Shown here piece by piece: positions 52,061 to 60,931 of a DNA stretch of 64,000 nucleotides. A program made the translations under genes and the position numbers. Under the pieces are notes generated by a model. That model was not told where the DNA came from, searched no databases, and saw only the letters and a program-made list of their open reading frames with translations. The stretch lies in contig NZ_BMVR01000001.1 in assembly GCF_014650815.1 (NCBI RefSeq), positions 558,001 through 622,000 of the forward strand, written 5' to 3'. The stretch comes from Streptomyces flavofungini. GTDB taxonomy: Bacteria > Actinomycetota > Actinomycetes > Streptomycetales > Streptomycetaceae. How positions within the stretch are numbered: position 1 is the first letter of the stretch; each line of letters starts with the position of its first letter.

Positions 52061-53677
52061 ATGCAACAGGCACCAGTCCTCGCGAGCGCGGCGGACCCCG
52101 CCTCGGAAGCCTGGCGGTCGAACGAGACGGCGCACCGCGCCCTGGCCGAGGAGCTGCGCGGCAAACTCGCGGCGGCCCGGCTCGGCGGCGGCGAGCGTGC
52201 CCGGCAGCGGCACGTGGCGCGCGGCAAGCTGCTGCCGCGCGACCGCGTGGACGCCCTCCTCGACCCCGGCTCGCCGTTCCTCGAACTGGCCCCGCTCGCG
52301 GCTGACGGGATGTACGACGGGGCGGCCCCGGCCGCCGGCGTCATCGCGGGTGTCGGCCGGGTCAGCGGGCGCGACTGCGTCATCGTCGCCAACGACGCCA
52401 CCGTCAAGGGCGGGACGTACTACCCGATGACGGTCAAGAAGCACCTGCGGGCGCAGGAGATCGCCCTGGAGAACCGGCTCCCCTGCCTGTACCTGGTGGA
52501 CTCGGGCGGCGCCTTCCTGCCGATGCAGGACGAGGTGTTCCCCGACCGGGAGCACTTCGGGCGGATCTTCTACAACCAGGCGCGGATGTCGGGCGCGGGC
52601 ATCCCGCAGATCGCGGCGGTCCTCGGCTCCTGCACGGCGGGCGGCGCGTACGTCCCCGCGATGAGCGACGAGGCCGTGATCGTCCGCAACCAGGGCACGA
52701 TCTTCCTGGGCGGCCCGCCCCTGGTGAAGGCCGCCACCGGCGAGGTCGTCACCGCCGAGGAGCTGGGCGGCGGCGAGGTGCACTCCCGGGTGTCGGGCGT
52801 CACCGACCACCTCGCGGAGGACGACCCGCACGCCCTGCGCATCGTCCGCACGATCGTCTCGACGCTCCCCGCGCGCGGGCAACTGCCCTGGGAGGTCCGG
52901 CCGGTCGAGGAGCCGAAGGTCGACCCGCTCGGCCTGTACGGCGCGGTGCCGGTGGACTCCCGCACTCCGTACGACGTCCGCGAGGTCATCGCCCGCGTCG
53001 TCGACGGCTCGCGCTTCGCCGAGTTCAAGTCCGAGTACGGCCAGACCCTGGTGACCGGCTTCGCGCACATCCACGGCCACCCGGTCGGGATCGTCGCGAA
53101 CAACGGCATCCTGTTCTCCGAGTCCGCCCAGAAGGGCGCCCACTTCATCGAGCTGTGCGACCAGCGCGGCATCCCGCTGGTGTTCCTGCAGAACATCTCC
53201 GGCTTCATGGTGGGCCGGGACTACGAGGCCGGGGGCATCGCCAAGCACGGCGCGAAGATGGTCACGGCCGTGGCCTGCACCCGTGTCCCGAAGCTGACGG
53301 TGGTGGTCGGCGGATCGTACGGAGCGGGCAACTACTCGATGTGCGGCCGGGCCTATTCACCGCGCTTCCTGTGGATGTGGCCCAACGCCAAGATCTCCGT
53401 GATGGGCGGCGAGCAGGCCGCCTCCGTCCTCGCCACCGTCAAGCGCGACCAGCTCGAAGCGCGGGGCGAGGAGTGGTCGGCCGAGGACGAGGACGCCTTC
53501 AAGGCCCCGGTCCGCGCGCAGTACGAACAGCAGGGCAACGCCTATTACGCCACGGCACGGCTGTGGGACGACGGTGTCATCGACCCGTTGGAGACCCGCC
53601 AGGTGCTCGGCCTGGCTCTGACCGCGTGTGCCGGGGCGCCCTTGGGCGAACGCGGCTTCGGCGTCTTCCGGATGTGA
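52061..53677 (+). CDS. accD1: acyl-CoA (3-methylcrotonyl-CoA) carboxylase, carboxyltransferase subunit
   Basis: 538 residues, beta-carboxyltransferase family; transfers CO2 from carboxybiotin to 3-methylcrotonyl-CoA (or another acyl-CoA). Two crotonase-like halves: N-terminal [20 protein letters not shown] and [21 protein letters not shown]-terminal [40 protein letters not shown] and [17 protein letters not shown]. The latter are typical of MccB/LiuB rather than PccB. First gene of the operon; the next gene follows after 13 bases. HMG-CoA lyase and AcdH downstream support the leucine pathway. Confidence 0.92.
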   Translation: MQQAPVLASAADPASEAWRSNETAHRALAEELRGKLAAARLGGGERARQRHVARGKLLPRDRVDALLDPGSPFLELAPLAADGMYDGAAPAAGVIAGVGRVSGRDCVIVANDATVKGGTYYPMTVKKHLRAQEIALENRLPCLYLVDSGGAFLPMQDEVFPDREHFGRIFYNQARMSGAGIPQIAAVLGSCTAGGAYVPAMSDEAVIVRNQGTIFLGGPPLVKAATGEVVTAEELGGGEVHSRVSGVTDHLAEDDPHALRIVRTIVSTLPARGQLPWEVRPVEEPKVDPLGLYGAVPVDSRTPYDVREVIARVVDGSRFAEFKSEYGQTLVTGFAHIHGHPVGIVANNGILFSESAQKGAHFIELCDQRGIPLVFLQNISGFMVGRDYEAGGIAKHGAKMVTAVACTRVPKLTVVVGGSYGAGNYSMCGRAYSPRFLWMWPNAKISVMGGEQAASVLATVKRDQLEARGEEWSAEDEDAFKAPVRAQYEQQGNAYYATARLWDDGVIDPLETRQVLGLALTACAGAPLGERGFGVFRM

Positions 53678-53690
53678 GGGACCAGACCCC

Positions 53691-55787
53691 ATGAGCATGT
53701 TCGACACAGTCCTGGTGGCCAACCGGGGCGAGATCGCCGTCCGCGTCATCCGCACGCTGCGGACGCTCGGCGTCCGTTCGGTGGCCGTCTTCTCCGACGC
53801 CGACGCCGACGCCCGGCACGTCCGCGAGGCCGACACGGCGGTGCGGCTCGGGCCCGCCCCGGCCGCCGAGAGCTATCTGTCGGCCGAGCGGCTCCTGGCC
53901 GCCGCCGCGGCGTCCGGCGCCCAGGCCGTCCACCCCGGCTACGGCTTCCTCGCCGAGAACGCCGCCTTCGCGGCGGCCTGCGCGGACGCCGGGCTCGCCT
54001 TCATCGGACCGCCCGCCGCCGCCATCGACCTGATGGGCGACAAGATCCGGGCCAAGGAGACGGTACGGAAGGCCGGGGTTCCGGTCGTCCCCGGCTCCTC
54101 GGGCAGCGGCCTCACCGACGCCCAGCTCATCGACGCCGCCCGGGAGATCGGCACCCCCGTGCTGCTCAAGCCCTCCGCGGGCGGCGGCGGCAAGGGCATG
54201 CGCCTGGTCCGGGACGCCGCCCTCCTCGGCGACGAGATCGCCGCCGCGCGCCGCGAGGCCCGCGCCTCCTTCGGCGACGACACGCTGCTCGTCGAGCGGT
54301 GGGTGGACCGGCCCCGGCACATCGAGATCCAGGTCCTCGCCGACGCCCACGGCAACGTGGTCCACCTCGGCGAGCGCGAGTGCTCCCTCCAGCGGCGCCA
54401 CCAGAAGATCATCGAGGAGGCGCCGTCCGTCCTCCTCGACGAGGCGACGCGGGCCGCGATGGGGTCCGCCGCCGTGGAGGCCGCGCGCTCCTGCGGGTAC
54501 GTCGGCGCGGGCACGGTCGAGTTCATCGTCCCGGGCGACGACCCCGCCTCGTACTACTTCATGGAGATGAACACCCGCCTCCAGGTCGAGCACCCCGTCA
54601 CGGAGCTGGTCGTATCCGTTGATCCGGCTGCCGCCGGGGGCGGGCTCGACCTGGTCGAATGGCAGCTCCGTGTCGCCTCCGGCGAGCCGCTGCCCTTCGC
54701 GCAGGACGACATCACCCTCACCGGGCACGCCGTCGAGGCCCGCATCTGCGCCGAGGACCCTTCCCGCGGCTTCCTGCCGTCCGGCGGGACCGTCCTCGCC
54801 CTGCACGAGCCGTCCGGCGACGGCGTGCGCACCGACTCCGGGCTCAGTGAGGGCACGGAGGTCGGGAGCCTGTACGACCCGATGCTGTCGAAGGTGATCG
54901 CGTACGGGCCCGACCGGGCGACGGCTCTGCGCAAGCTGCGGGGCGCGCTCGCGGAGACGGTCACCCTGGGGGTGCCGACGAACGCGGGGTTCCTGCGGAG
55001 GCTGTTGGCCCATCCGGCGGTGGTGGCCGGGGACATCGACACCGGCCTGGTCGAACGCGAGGCCGAGAACCTGGTGGACCCGGACGTCCCGGCCGAGGTC
55101 TACCTGGCTGCCGCGTTGGTGCGGGTCCGTCGTGCCCACCCGTCCCGCCCTGCGGGACGACTGCCCACGACGACGGCGGCAGCAGGATGGCTGGACCCGT
55201 TCTCCGTGCCCAACGGCTGGCGGCTCGGCGGCGAAGCCGCGTGGACGGTGCACCACTTGCGCGTACCGGGGCACGAACCGGTCGTCGTCCGCACCCGCCC
55301 CGGTGCCGAAGGCATCGAGATCCAGCTCCCCTCCGGGGAGACGGCCTGGGGGCCCGGGGGCCTGCCCCCGGTTTCGGGAAGGGGCGGGCTCGGGGAGCCC
55401 CCGGCAGGGCCCACCACCGTCACCCTCCACCACCAGGACCGGACCCACACCTTCCACCACGCCGGCGACTGGCTCGGCCAGGACGGCCACGCCTGGCACG
55501 TCCAGGACCACGACCCCGTGGAAGCCGCCCTCAGCGGCGCGGCCCATACGGGCCTGGACGCCCTGACGGCCCCGATGCCCGGCACCGTCACCGTCGTCAA
55601 GGTGGCGACCGGCGACGAGGTGACCGCGGGCCAGAGCCTCCTGGTCGTGGAGGCGATGAAGATGGAGCACGTCATCTCCGCCCCGCACGCGGGCACCGTC
55701 ACCGAACTGGACGTCACCCCGGGCACCACGGTCGCCATGGACCAGGTCCTGGCCGTGGTGACCCCCGCGGAGGAGGACGCGTCATGA
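53691..55787 (+). CDS. accA1: biotin-dependent acyl-CoA carboxylase, alpha subunit
   Basis: 698 residues: biotin carboxylase (~5-450; TVLVANRGEIAVRVIRTLRT, KPSAGGGGKGMRLVRD ATP-grasp, EMNTRLQVEHPVTELV), a central BT-like region, and a C-terminal biotin carrier with VVEAMKMEHVISAPHAG (biotinyl Lys ~669). It carboxylates biotin with bicarbonate and ATP for the AccD1 partner, probably on 3-methylcrotonyl-CoA. Residues ~551-576 (PGGLPPVSGRGGLGEPPAG) are encoded by a copy of an intergenic repeat, an odd in-frame insertion. ATG 53691 (MSMFDTV) is accepted; ATG 53697 is an alternative two codons later. It overlaps hmgL by 4 bases. Confidence 0.93.
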   Translation: MSMFDTVLVANRGEIAVRVIRTLRTLGVRSVAVFSDADADARHVREADTAVRLGPAPAAESYLSAERLLAAAAASGAQAVHPGYGFLAENAAFAAACADAGLAFIGPPAAAIDLMGDKIRAKETVRKAGVPVVPGSSGSGLTDAQLIDAAREIGTPVLLKPSAGGGGKGMRLVRDAALLGDEIAAARREARASFGDDTLLVERWVDRPRHIEIQVLADAHGNVVHLGERECSLQRRHQKIIEEAPSVLLDEATRAAMGSAAVEAARSCGYVGAGTVEFIVPGDDPASYYFMEMNTRLQVEHPVTELVVSVDPAAAGGGLDLVEWQLRVASGEPLPFAQDDITLTGHAVEARICAEDPSRGFLPSGGTVLALHEPSGDGVRTDSGLSEGTEVGSLYDPMLSKVIAYGPDRATALRKLRGALAETVTLGVPTNAGFLRRLLAHPAVVAGDIDTGLVEREAENLVDPDVPAEVYLAAALVRVRRAHPSRPAGRLPTTTAAAGWLDPFSVPNGWRLGGEAAWTVHHLRVPGHEPVVVRTRPGAEGIEIQLPSGETAWGPGGLPPVSGRGGLGEPPAGPTTVTLHHQDRTHTFHHAGDWLGQDGHAWHVQDHDPVEAALSGAAHTGLDALTAPMPGTVTVVKVATGDEVTAGQSLLVVEAMKMEHVISAPHAGTVTELDVTPGTTVAMDQVLAVVTPAEEDAS
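55343..55418. repeat. intergenic-type repeat embedded in the accA1 coding sequence
   Basis: 55376-55418 (GGGAAGGGGCGGGCTCGGGG, then AGCCCCCGGCAGGGCCCACC) matches the minus strand of 43507-43465 at 42 of 43 bases. The preceding CCCCCGGTTTCGGGAA and inverted arms GGGGG...CCCCC match the related intergenic copies at 33425 and 43640. It keeps the reading frame open. Confidence 0.85.
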
Positions 55788-56794
55788 GCACCGAAGCGAG
55801 CGGCGGCACCGCGGCGCGCGGCAGCGCCCCGGCGAACGCCCTCCCCATGGTCGTCCCCACCGAGGACCTCCCGCCCCGCGTCCGCATCCACGAGGTGGGC
55901 GCGCGGGACGGCCTGCAGAACGAGAAGGCGACCGTACCGACCGAGGTGAAGGCGGAGTTCATCCACCGCCTCGCCGCCGCGGGCCTCACCACGATCGAGG
56001 CGACCAGCTTCGTGCACCCCAAGTGGGTGCCCCAACTGGCCGACGCGGAGGACCTGTTCCCGCTGCTCGGGGACCTGCGCGAGACCCAGGGCACGCACCT
56101 GCCCGTCCTGGTCCCCAACGCCCGCGGCCTCGACCGCGCCCTCGCGCTCGGGGCCCGGCGCGTCGCGGTGTTCGCGAGCGCCACCGAGTCCTTCGCCAAG
56201 GCCAACCTGAACCGGACGGTGGACGAGGCGCTCGCCATGTTCGAGCCGGTGGTGGCGCGGGCGAAGGCGGCGGAGAGCGCGCACGACCAGGTGCACGTGC
56301 GCGGCTATCTGTCGATGTGCTTCGGCGACCCCTGGGAGGGCGCCGTGCCCATCGCCCAGGTGGCGCGGGTCTGCAGGGCGCTGATCGACATGGGCTGCGA
56401 CGAGCTGAGCCTCGGCGACACCATCGGCGTGGCGACCCCCGGCCACGTACAGGAACTGCTCGCCACCCTCAACGAGCAGGGCATGCCGACGCACCGCATC
56501 GGTGTGCACTTCCACGACACCTACGGCCAGGCGCTGTCCAACACCCTGGCCGCCCTGCAGCACGGGGTGACCACCGTGGACGCCTCCGCGGGCGGCCTCG
56601 GCGGCTGCCCGTTCGCGAAGAGCGCCACCGGAAACCTCGCCACCGAAGACCTCGTGTGGATGCTTCACGGCCTCGGCATCGAGACCGGGGTCGACCTCGG
56701 CCGTCTCACCGCCACCAGCGTGTGGATGGCCGGCCAGTTGGGCCGACCGAGCCCGTCCCGCACCGTGCGTGCCCTCTCCCACCAGGAGCAGTGA
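55784..56794 (+). CDS. hmgL: hydroxymethylglutaryl-CoA lyase
   Basis: 336 residues, TIM-barrel HMGL family: cleaves HMG-CoA to acetyl-CoA and acetoacetate, the last step of leucine breakdown. Seen: RIHEVGARDGLQNEKATVPT (substrate/metal Asp-Gly-Leu-Gln), TTIEATSFVHPKWVPQLADA, HRIGVHFHDTYGQALSNTLA (metal His pair) and the catalytic-Cys signature AGGLGGCPFAKSATGNLATE. ATG 55784 overlaps the accA1 stop (ATGA); there are 5 bases to the acdH ATG at 56800. Confidence 0.94.
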   Translation: MSTEASGGTAARGSAPANALPMVVPTEDLPPRVRIHEVGARDGLQNEKATVPTEVKAEFIHRLAAAGLTTIEATSFVHPKWVPQLADAEDLFPLLGDLRETQGTHLPVLVPNARGLDRALALGARRVAVFASATESFAKANLNRTVDEALAMFEPVVARAKAAESAHDQVHVRGYLSMCFGDPWEGAVPIAQVARVCRALIDMGCDELSLGDTIGVATPGHVQELLATLNEQGMPTHRIGVHFHDTYGQALSNTLAALQHGVTTVDASAGGLGGCPFAKSATGNLATEDLVWMLHGLGIETGVDLGRLTATSVWMAGQLGRPSPSRTVRALSHQEQ

Positions 56795-56799
56795 GAACG

Positions 56800-57960
56800 A
56801 TGGACCACCACCTCTCCCCCGAACACGAGGAACTGCGGCGCACCGTCGAGGCGTTCGCCCACGACGTGGTCGCCCCGAAGATCGGCGACCTCTACGAGCG
56901 GCACGAGTTCCCGTACGAGATCGTGCGCGAGATGGGCCGCATGGGCCTCTTCGGCCTGCCCTTCCCCGAGGAGTACGGCGGCATGGGCGGCGACTACCTG
57001 GCGCTCGGCATCGCCCTGGAGGAACTGGCGCGCGTCGACTCGTCCGTGGCGATCACGCTGGAGGCGGGCGTATCGCTCGGTGCCATGCCGCTGCACCTCT
57101 TCGGCACCGAGGAGCAGAAGCGGGAGTGGCTGCCGAGGCTGTGCTCCGGCGAGATGCTCGGCGCCTTCGGCCTGACCGAGCCGGACGGCGGTTCGGACGC
57201 GGGCGGTACGCGGACGACGGCGCGCCTGGACGAGGCGACCGACGAGTGGGTCATCAACGGCACGAAGTGCTTCATCACCAACTCCGGGACCGACATCACG
57301 GGCCTGGTGACGGTGACGGCGGTGACGGGCCGCACGGACGCGGGCAAGCCGCTGATCTCCTCGATCATCGTGCCGTCCGGCACCCCGGGCTTCACAGTCG
57401 CGGCGCCCTACTCGAAGGTCGGCTGGAACTCCTCGGACACCCGGGAGCTGTCGTTCGCCGACGTGCGGGTGCCGCGGGCGAACCTGCTCGGCGAGATCGG
57501 GCGCGGCTACGCGCAGTTCCTGCGGATCCTGGACGAGGGGCGGATCGCGATCGCGGCCCTGGGCACGGGGCTCGCGCAGGGGTGCGTCGACGAGTCGGTG
57601 AAGTACGCCAAGGAGCGGCACGCGTTCGGGCGCCCCATCGGCTCGAACCAGGCCATCCAGTTCAAGATCGCCGACATGGAGATGAAGGCGCACACGGCGC
57701 GGCTCACCTGGCGCGACGCGGCCTCGCGCCTCGTCTCGGGCGAGCCGTTCAAGAAGGAGGCGGCGCTCGCGAAGCTGTACTCGTCGACGGTCGCCGTCGA
57801 CAACGCGCGCGAGGCCACGCAGATCCACGGCGGGTACGGGTTCATGAACGAGTACCCGGTGGCGCGGATGTGGCGGGACTCCAAGATCCTGGAGATCGGC
57901 GAGGGCACGAGCGAGGTGCAGCGCATGCTGATCGCCCGGGAGCTGGGCCTCACGGGCTGA
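56800..57960 (+). CDS. acdH: short/branched-chain acyl-CoA dehydrogenase
   Basis: 386 residues, FAD-dependent dehydrogenase of isovaleryl/isobutyryl-CoA (first acyl step of branched-chain amino acid breakdown). Motifs: MGRMGLFGLPFPEEYGGMGG, GAFGLTEPDGGSDAGGTRTT, TNSGTDITGLV, and C-terminal IHGGYGFMNEYPVARMWRDS with LEIGEGTSEVQRMLIARELG. GEGTSEVQ retains a Glu where human isovaleryl-CoA dehydrogenase has a small residue, so a broad short/branched-chain role (as reported for S. coelicolor AcdH, from memory) fits better than strict isovaleryl specificity. Last gene of the operon; ATG 56800. Confidence 0.92.
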   Translation: MDHHLSPEHEELRRTVEAFAHDVVAPKIGDLYERHEFPYEIVREMGRMGLFGLPFPEEYGGMGGDYLALGIALEELARVDSSVAITLEAGVSLGAMPLHLFGTEEQKREWLPRLCSGEMLGAFGLTEPDGGSDAGGTRTTARLDEATDEWVINGTKCFITNSGTDITGLVTVTAVTGRTDAGKPLISSIIVPSGTPGFTVAAPYSKVGWNSSDTRELSFADVRVPRANLLGEIGRGYAQFLRILDEGRIAIAALGTGLAQGCVDESVKYAKERHAFGRPIGSNQAIQFKIADMEMKAHTARLTWRDAASRLVSGEPFKKEAALAKLYSSTVAVDNAREATQIHGGYGFMNEYPVARMWRDSKILEIGEGTSEVQRMLIARELGLTG

Positions 57961-58065
57961 GGCCGGGCTCCCGGCGAGAGCTCCGCGAAGGCCCTGCGAG
58001 GGCTGTGCGGGGGGGGCTGTGCGGGTCCGGTGAGGACCCGGTGCGGGGGGCCACTGGACCGGAAG

Positions 58066-58084
58066 CAAGGTTAGGTTAACCTAA
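58066..58084. promoter_or_regulatory. iron box upstream of desE
   Basis: CAAGGTTAGGTTAACCTAA matches the DmdR/IdeR 19-mer TTAGGTTAGGCTAACCTAA at 16 of 19 positions. The inner TTAGGTTAACCTAA (58071-58084) is a perfect palindrome. It lies 42 bases before desE. Confidence 0.85.
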
Positions 58085-58126
58085 GCTCGACTTCCGGCCA
58101 GTGCCCCGTACGAAAGCAGAGACCTC

Positions 58127-59170
58127 ATGTCGCACAGCCTCCGCACGCCCTCGCGCCGCGGCATCCTCGCCGCGGGCGGCGCCCTCGGGCTCACCGCCGT
58201 CCTCGCCGCCTGCGGGGACGAGAAGAAGGACAAGAGCGGCTCGGGCAGCGGCACCGAGGACGGCGGCCCCTGGTCCTTCAAGGACGACCGGGGCAAGACG
58301 GCCAAGACGGACGCGACGCCCGCGAACATCGTGGCGTTCACCGGCGTCGCCGCCGCGCTGTACGACTACGGCATCGAGGTCAAGGGCGTCTTCGGCCCGA
58401 CGAAGACCAAGGACGGCAAGCCGGACGTCCAGGCCGGTGACATGGACATCAGCAAGCTGACGATCCTCGGCAACGCCTGGGACCAGTTCAACATCGAGAA
58501 GTACGTGGGCCTCCAGCCGGACGTCCTCATCTCCACGATGTTCGACGACAAGGGCACCCTCTGGTACGTGCCCGAGCAGTCCAAGGACAAGATCCTGGGG
58601 CTCGCCCCGAGCGTCGGCGTCTCCGTCTACGACCGGCAGCTGGCCAAGCCCCTGGAGCGCATCCTCGCCCTCGCCGAGTCGCTCGGCGCGGACGTGAAGT
58701 CGGACAAGGTCGTCACGGCGAAGAAGCGCTTCGAGGCCGCCTCGGAGCGGCTGCGCAAGGCCGCGAAGTCCCGCCCGGAGATCAAGGTCCTGGTCGGCTC
58801 GGCGAGCGCGGAGATCTTCTACGTCTCCGGCTCCGACCTCTCCGCCGACCTGGAGTACTTCAAGGCGCTCGGCGTGCACCTCGTCGAGCCGCCGGAGAAC
58901 GCCAAGAAGGAGAGCGGGGGCTGGTTCCAGAACCTGTCCTGGGAGAACGTCGACACCTACAAGGCCGACGTGATCATGATGGACAACCGCACGTCGGCGT
59001 TGCAGCCCGCGGACCTGGCCAAGCAGAAGCCCACCTGGGGGAAGCTGCCCGCCGTCAAGGCCGGTCAGGTCATCCCGCGCGTCACCGAGCCGATCTTCTC
59101 GTACGCCAAGTGCGCGCCGATCCTGGAGGACCTGGCCAAGGCCATCGAGAAGGCCAAGAAGGTCTCCTAG
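58127..59170 (+). CDS. desE: ferrioxamine-binding lipoprotein DesE
   Basis: 347 residues, periplasmic-type siderophore-binding lipoprotein that captures ferrioxamine for import. Signal: RRGILAAGGALGLTAVLAAC, a twin-arginine-like lipid-anchored leader with lipobox LAAC (Cys ~25), then a charged Ser/Gly spacer. FecB/BtuF-type fold: NIVAFTGVAAALYDYGIEVK, VISTMFDDKGTLWYVPEQSK is split by hinge residues, IKVLVGSASAEIFYVSGSDL, KAGQVIPRVTEPIFSYAKCA. ATG 58127; the iron box 42 bases upstream predicts repression by iron-loaded DmdR1. Monocistronic, ending at the 59261 hairpin. Confidence 0.94.
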   Translation: MSHSLRTPSRRGILAAGGALGLTAVLAACGDEKKDKSGSGSGTEDGGPWSFKDDRGKTAKTDATPANIVAFTGVAAALYDYGIEVKGVFGPTKTKDGKPDVQAGDMDISKLTILGNAWDQFNIEKYVGLQPDVLISTMFDDKGTLWYVPEQSKDKILGLAPSVGVSVYDRQLAKPLERILALAESLGADVKSDKVVTAKKRFEAASERLRKAAKSRPEIKVLVGSASAEIFYVSGSDLSADLEYFKALGVHLVEPPENAKKESGGWFQNLSWENVDTYKADVIMMDNRTSALQPADLAKQKPTWGKLPAVKAGQVIPRVTEPIFSYAKCAPILEDLAKAIEKAKKVS

Positions 59171-59225
59171 CGGAGGCTGGTGAACGCTGGCCTTGGCGCG
59201 CCGTCCATCGCGGCCTTCGGCCTGG

Positions 59226-59250
59226 CTCGTCCTCAATCGCCGGACGGGCT
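59226..59250. repeat. dispersed 'CCTCAAACGCCGGACGGGCT' repeat, one substitution
   Basis: CTCGTCCTCAATCGCCGGAC then GGGCT; single arm, in the gap after desE. Confidence 0.7.
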
Positions 59251-59260
59251 TGATCTCCCC

Positions 59261-59300
59261 CAGTGCCGCCCGGCTGCTCTCCGCAGCCGGGCGGCACTGC
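59261..59300 (+). terminator. terminator of desE
   Basis: A perfect 16-bp stem CAGTGCCGCCCGGCTG (59261-59276) / CAGCCGGGCGGCACTG (59284-59299) with a 7-base loop, followed by CGTTTGT. The 318-base desE-desA gap otherwise holds only the repeat at 59226 and the desA iron box. Confidence 0.8.
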
Positions 59301-59388
59301 GTTTGTGACCTGCGAGCTTGTGGACGACGCGTGAATATCCCGGTGATGTGCGAGGCGGAAGGGGCCCACGAGCACTGTCACAATGAAC

Positions 59389-59407
59389 TTAGGTTAGGCT
59401 AACCTAA
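59389..59407. promoter_or_regulatory. iron box upstream of desA
   Basis: TTAGGTTAGGCTAACCTAA: an exact 19/19 match to the actinobacterial DmdR/IdeR consensus, inside a longer palindrome (59386-59410). About 80 bases before desA. Confidence 0.95.
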
Positions 59408-59488
59408 GTTCCATGTCGCGCCCTCGGCCCTCCCTGCTGTGCCCTGTCCCGGGGGCGCGACCAAGTCCCCTCACCTGGAGGACAGTTC

Positions 59489-60931
59489 ATGCGCTCGCAC
59501 CTGCTCAATGACACCACCACGGAGTCGTACCGCGCCTCCGTGACCGAAGGAGTCGAGCGGGTGGCGGCCAGAATCGCCACCACCTCCCGTCCGTTCACCG
59601 GCGTCTCCGCGGACGCTCTCACCCCCCGCGTCGCGGCCGTCGACCTCGACACCCCCCTGCACGACACCGGCGCCGCCCTCGACGAGCTGGACGAGCTGTA
59701 CCTGCGCGACGCCGTCTACTTCCACCACCCCCGCTACCTCGCCCACCTCAACTGCCCGGTCGTCATCCCGGCCGTGCTCGGCGAGGCCGTCCTGTCCGCC
59801 GTGAACTCGTCCCTGGACACCTGGGACCAGTCCGCGGGCGGCACCCTCATCGAGCGCCGCCTGATCGACTGGACCACCGAGCGGATCGGCCTCGGGCCCG
59901 CCGCCGACGGCGTGTTCACCTCCGGCGGCACCCAGTCCAACCTGCAGGCGCTGCTGCTCGCCCGCGAGGAGGCCAAGACGGACTCCCCCGCCCGGCTGCG
60001 CATCCTCGCCTCCGAGGTCGGCCACTTCAGCGTCCAGAAGGCCGCGAAGATGCTCGGCCTCGGCCAGGACGCCGTCGTGGTGATCCCCACCGACCGCACC
60101 AAGCGCATGCAGACCGTCGCGCTGGCCCGCGAGCTGGCCCGCCTGGACGCCGAGGGCCTCGTCCCGATGGCCGTCGTCGCGACCGCGGGCACCACCGACT
60201 TCGGCTCCATCGACCCGCTGCCGCAGATCGCCGACCTCTGCGCGCAGTACGAGACCTGGCTGCACGTCGACGCCGCCTACGGCTGCGGTCTGCTCGCCTC
60301 ACGCACCCGCCGTGACCTCCTCGAGGGCATCGAGCGCGCCGACTCCGTCACGGTCGACTACCACAAGTCGTTCTTCCAGCCGGTGAGTTCGTCGGCGCTC
60401 CTGGTCCGGGACGCGGCGACGCTGCGGCACGCCACGTACCACGCCGAGTATCTGAACCCCCGGCGCGCGGTGCAGGAGCGCATCCCCAACCAGGTCGACA
60501 AGTCCCTGCAGACCACCCGCCGCTTCGACGCGCTGAAACTGTGGATGACGCTGCGCGTGATGGGCGCCGACGCCATCGGCGACCTCTTCGACGAGGTGTG
60601 CGCCCTGGCGGACGAGGGCTTCGACCTGCTCGCCGCCGACCCGCGCTTCGACGTCGTCGTACAGCCGCAGCTCTCCACGCTCGTCTTCCGCTACATCCCG
60701 GCGGCGATCTGCGACCCGACGGCCATCGACCGCGCCAACCTGTACGCCCGCAAGGCCCTGTTCGCCTCCGGTGCCGCCGTGGTCGCGGGCACCAAGGTGG
60801 GCGAGCGCCAGTACCTGAAGTTCACCCTGCTCAACCCCGAGACCACGGCCGCCGACATCGCCGCCGTCCTCGACCTGATAGCCGGCCACGCCGAGCAGTA
60901 CCTGGGAGAGAACCTTGACCGCGCCAGCTGA
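59489..60931 (+). CDS. desA: L-lysine decarboxylase DesA (PLP-dependent)
   Basis: 480 residues, group II PLP decarboxylase family; makes cadaverine from lysine for desferrioxamine. [20 protein letters not shown] substrate region, [40 protein letters not shown] (PLP-Asp), and [20 protein letters not shown] with the PLP-binding Lys at ~293. ATG 59489 has GGAGG 7-11 bases upstream. First gene of desABCD, directly under the exact iron box, so iron starvation induces the operon. The next gene starts inside its 3' end. Confidence 0.96.
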   Translation: MRSHLLNDTTTESYRASVTEGVERVAARIATTSRPFTGVSADALTPRVAAVDLDTPLHDTGAALDELDELYLRDAVYFHHPRYLAHLNCPVVIPAVLGEAVLSAVNSSLDTWDQSAGGTLIERRLIDWTTERIGLGPAADGVFTSGGTQSNLQALLLAREEAKTDSPARLRILASEVGHFSVQKAAKMLGLGQDAVVVIPTDRTKRMQTVALARELARLDAEGLVPMAVVATAGTTDFGSIDPLPQIADLCAQYETWLHVDAAYGCGLLASRTRRDLLEGIERADSVTVDYHKSFFQPVSSSALLVRDAATLRHATYHAEYLNPRRAVQERIPNQVDKSLQTTRRFDALKLWMTLRVMGADAIGDLFDEVCALADEGFDLLAADPRFDVVVQPQLSTLVFRYIPAAICDPTAIDRANLYARKALFASGAAVVAGTKVGERQYLKFTLLNPETTAADIAAVLDLIAGHAEQYLGENLDRAS

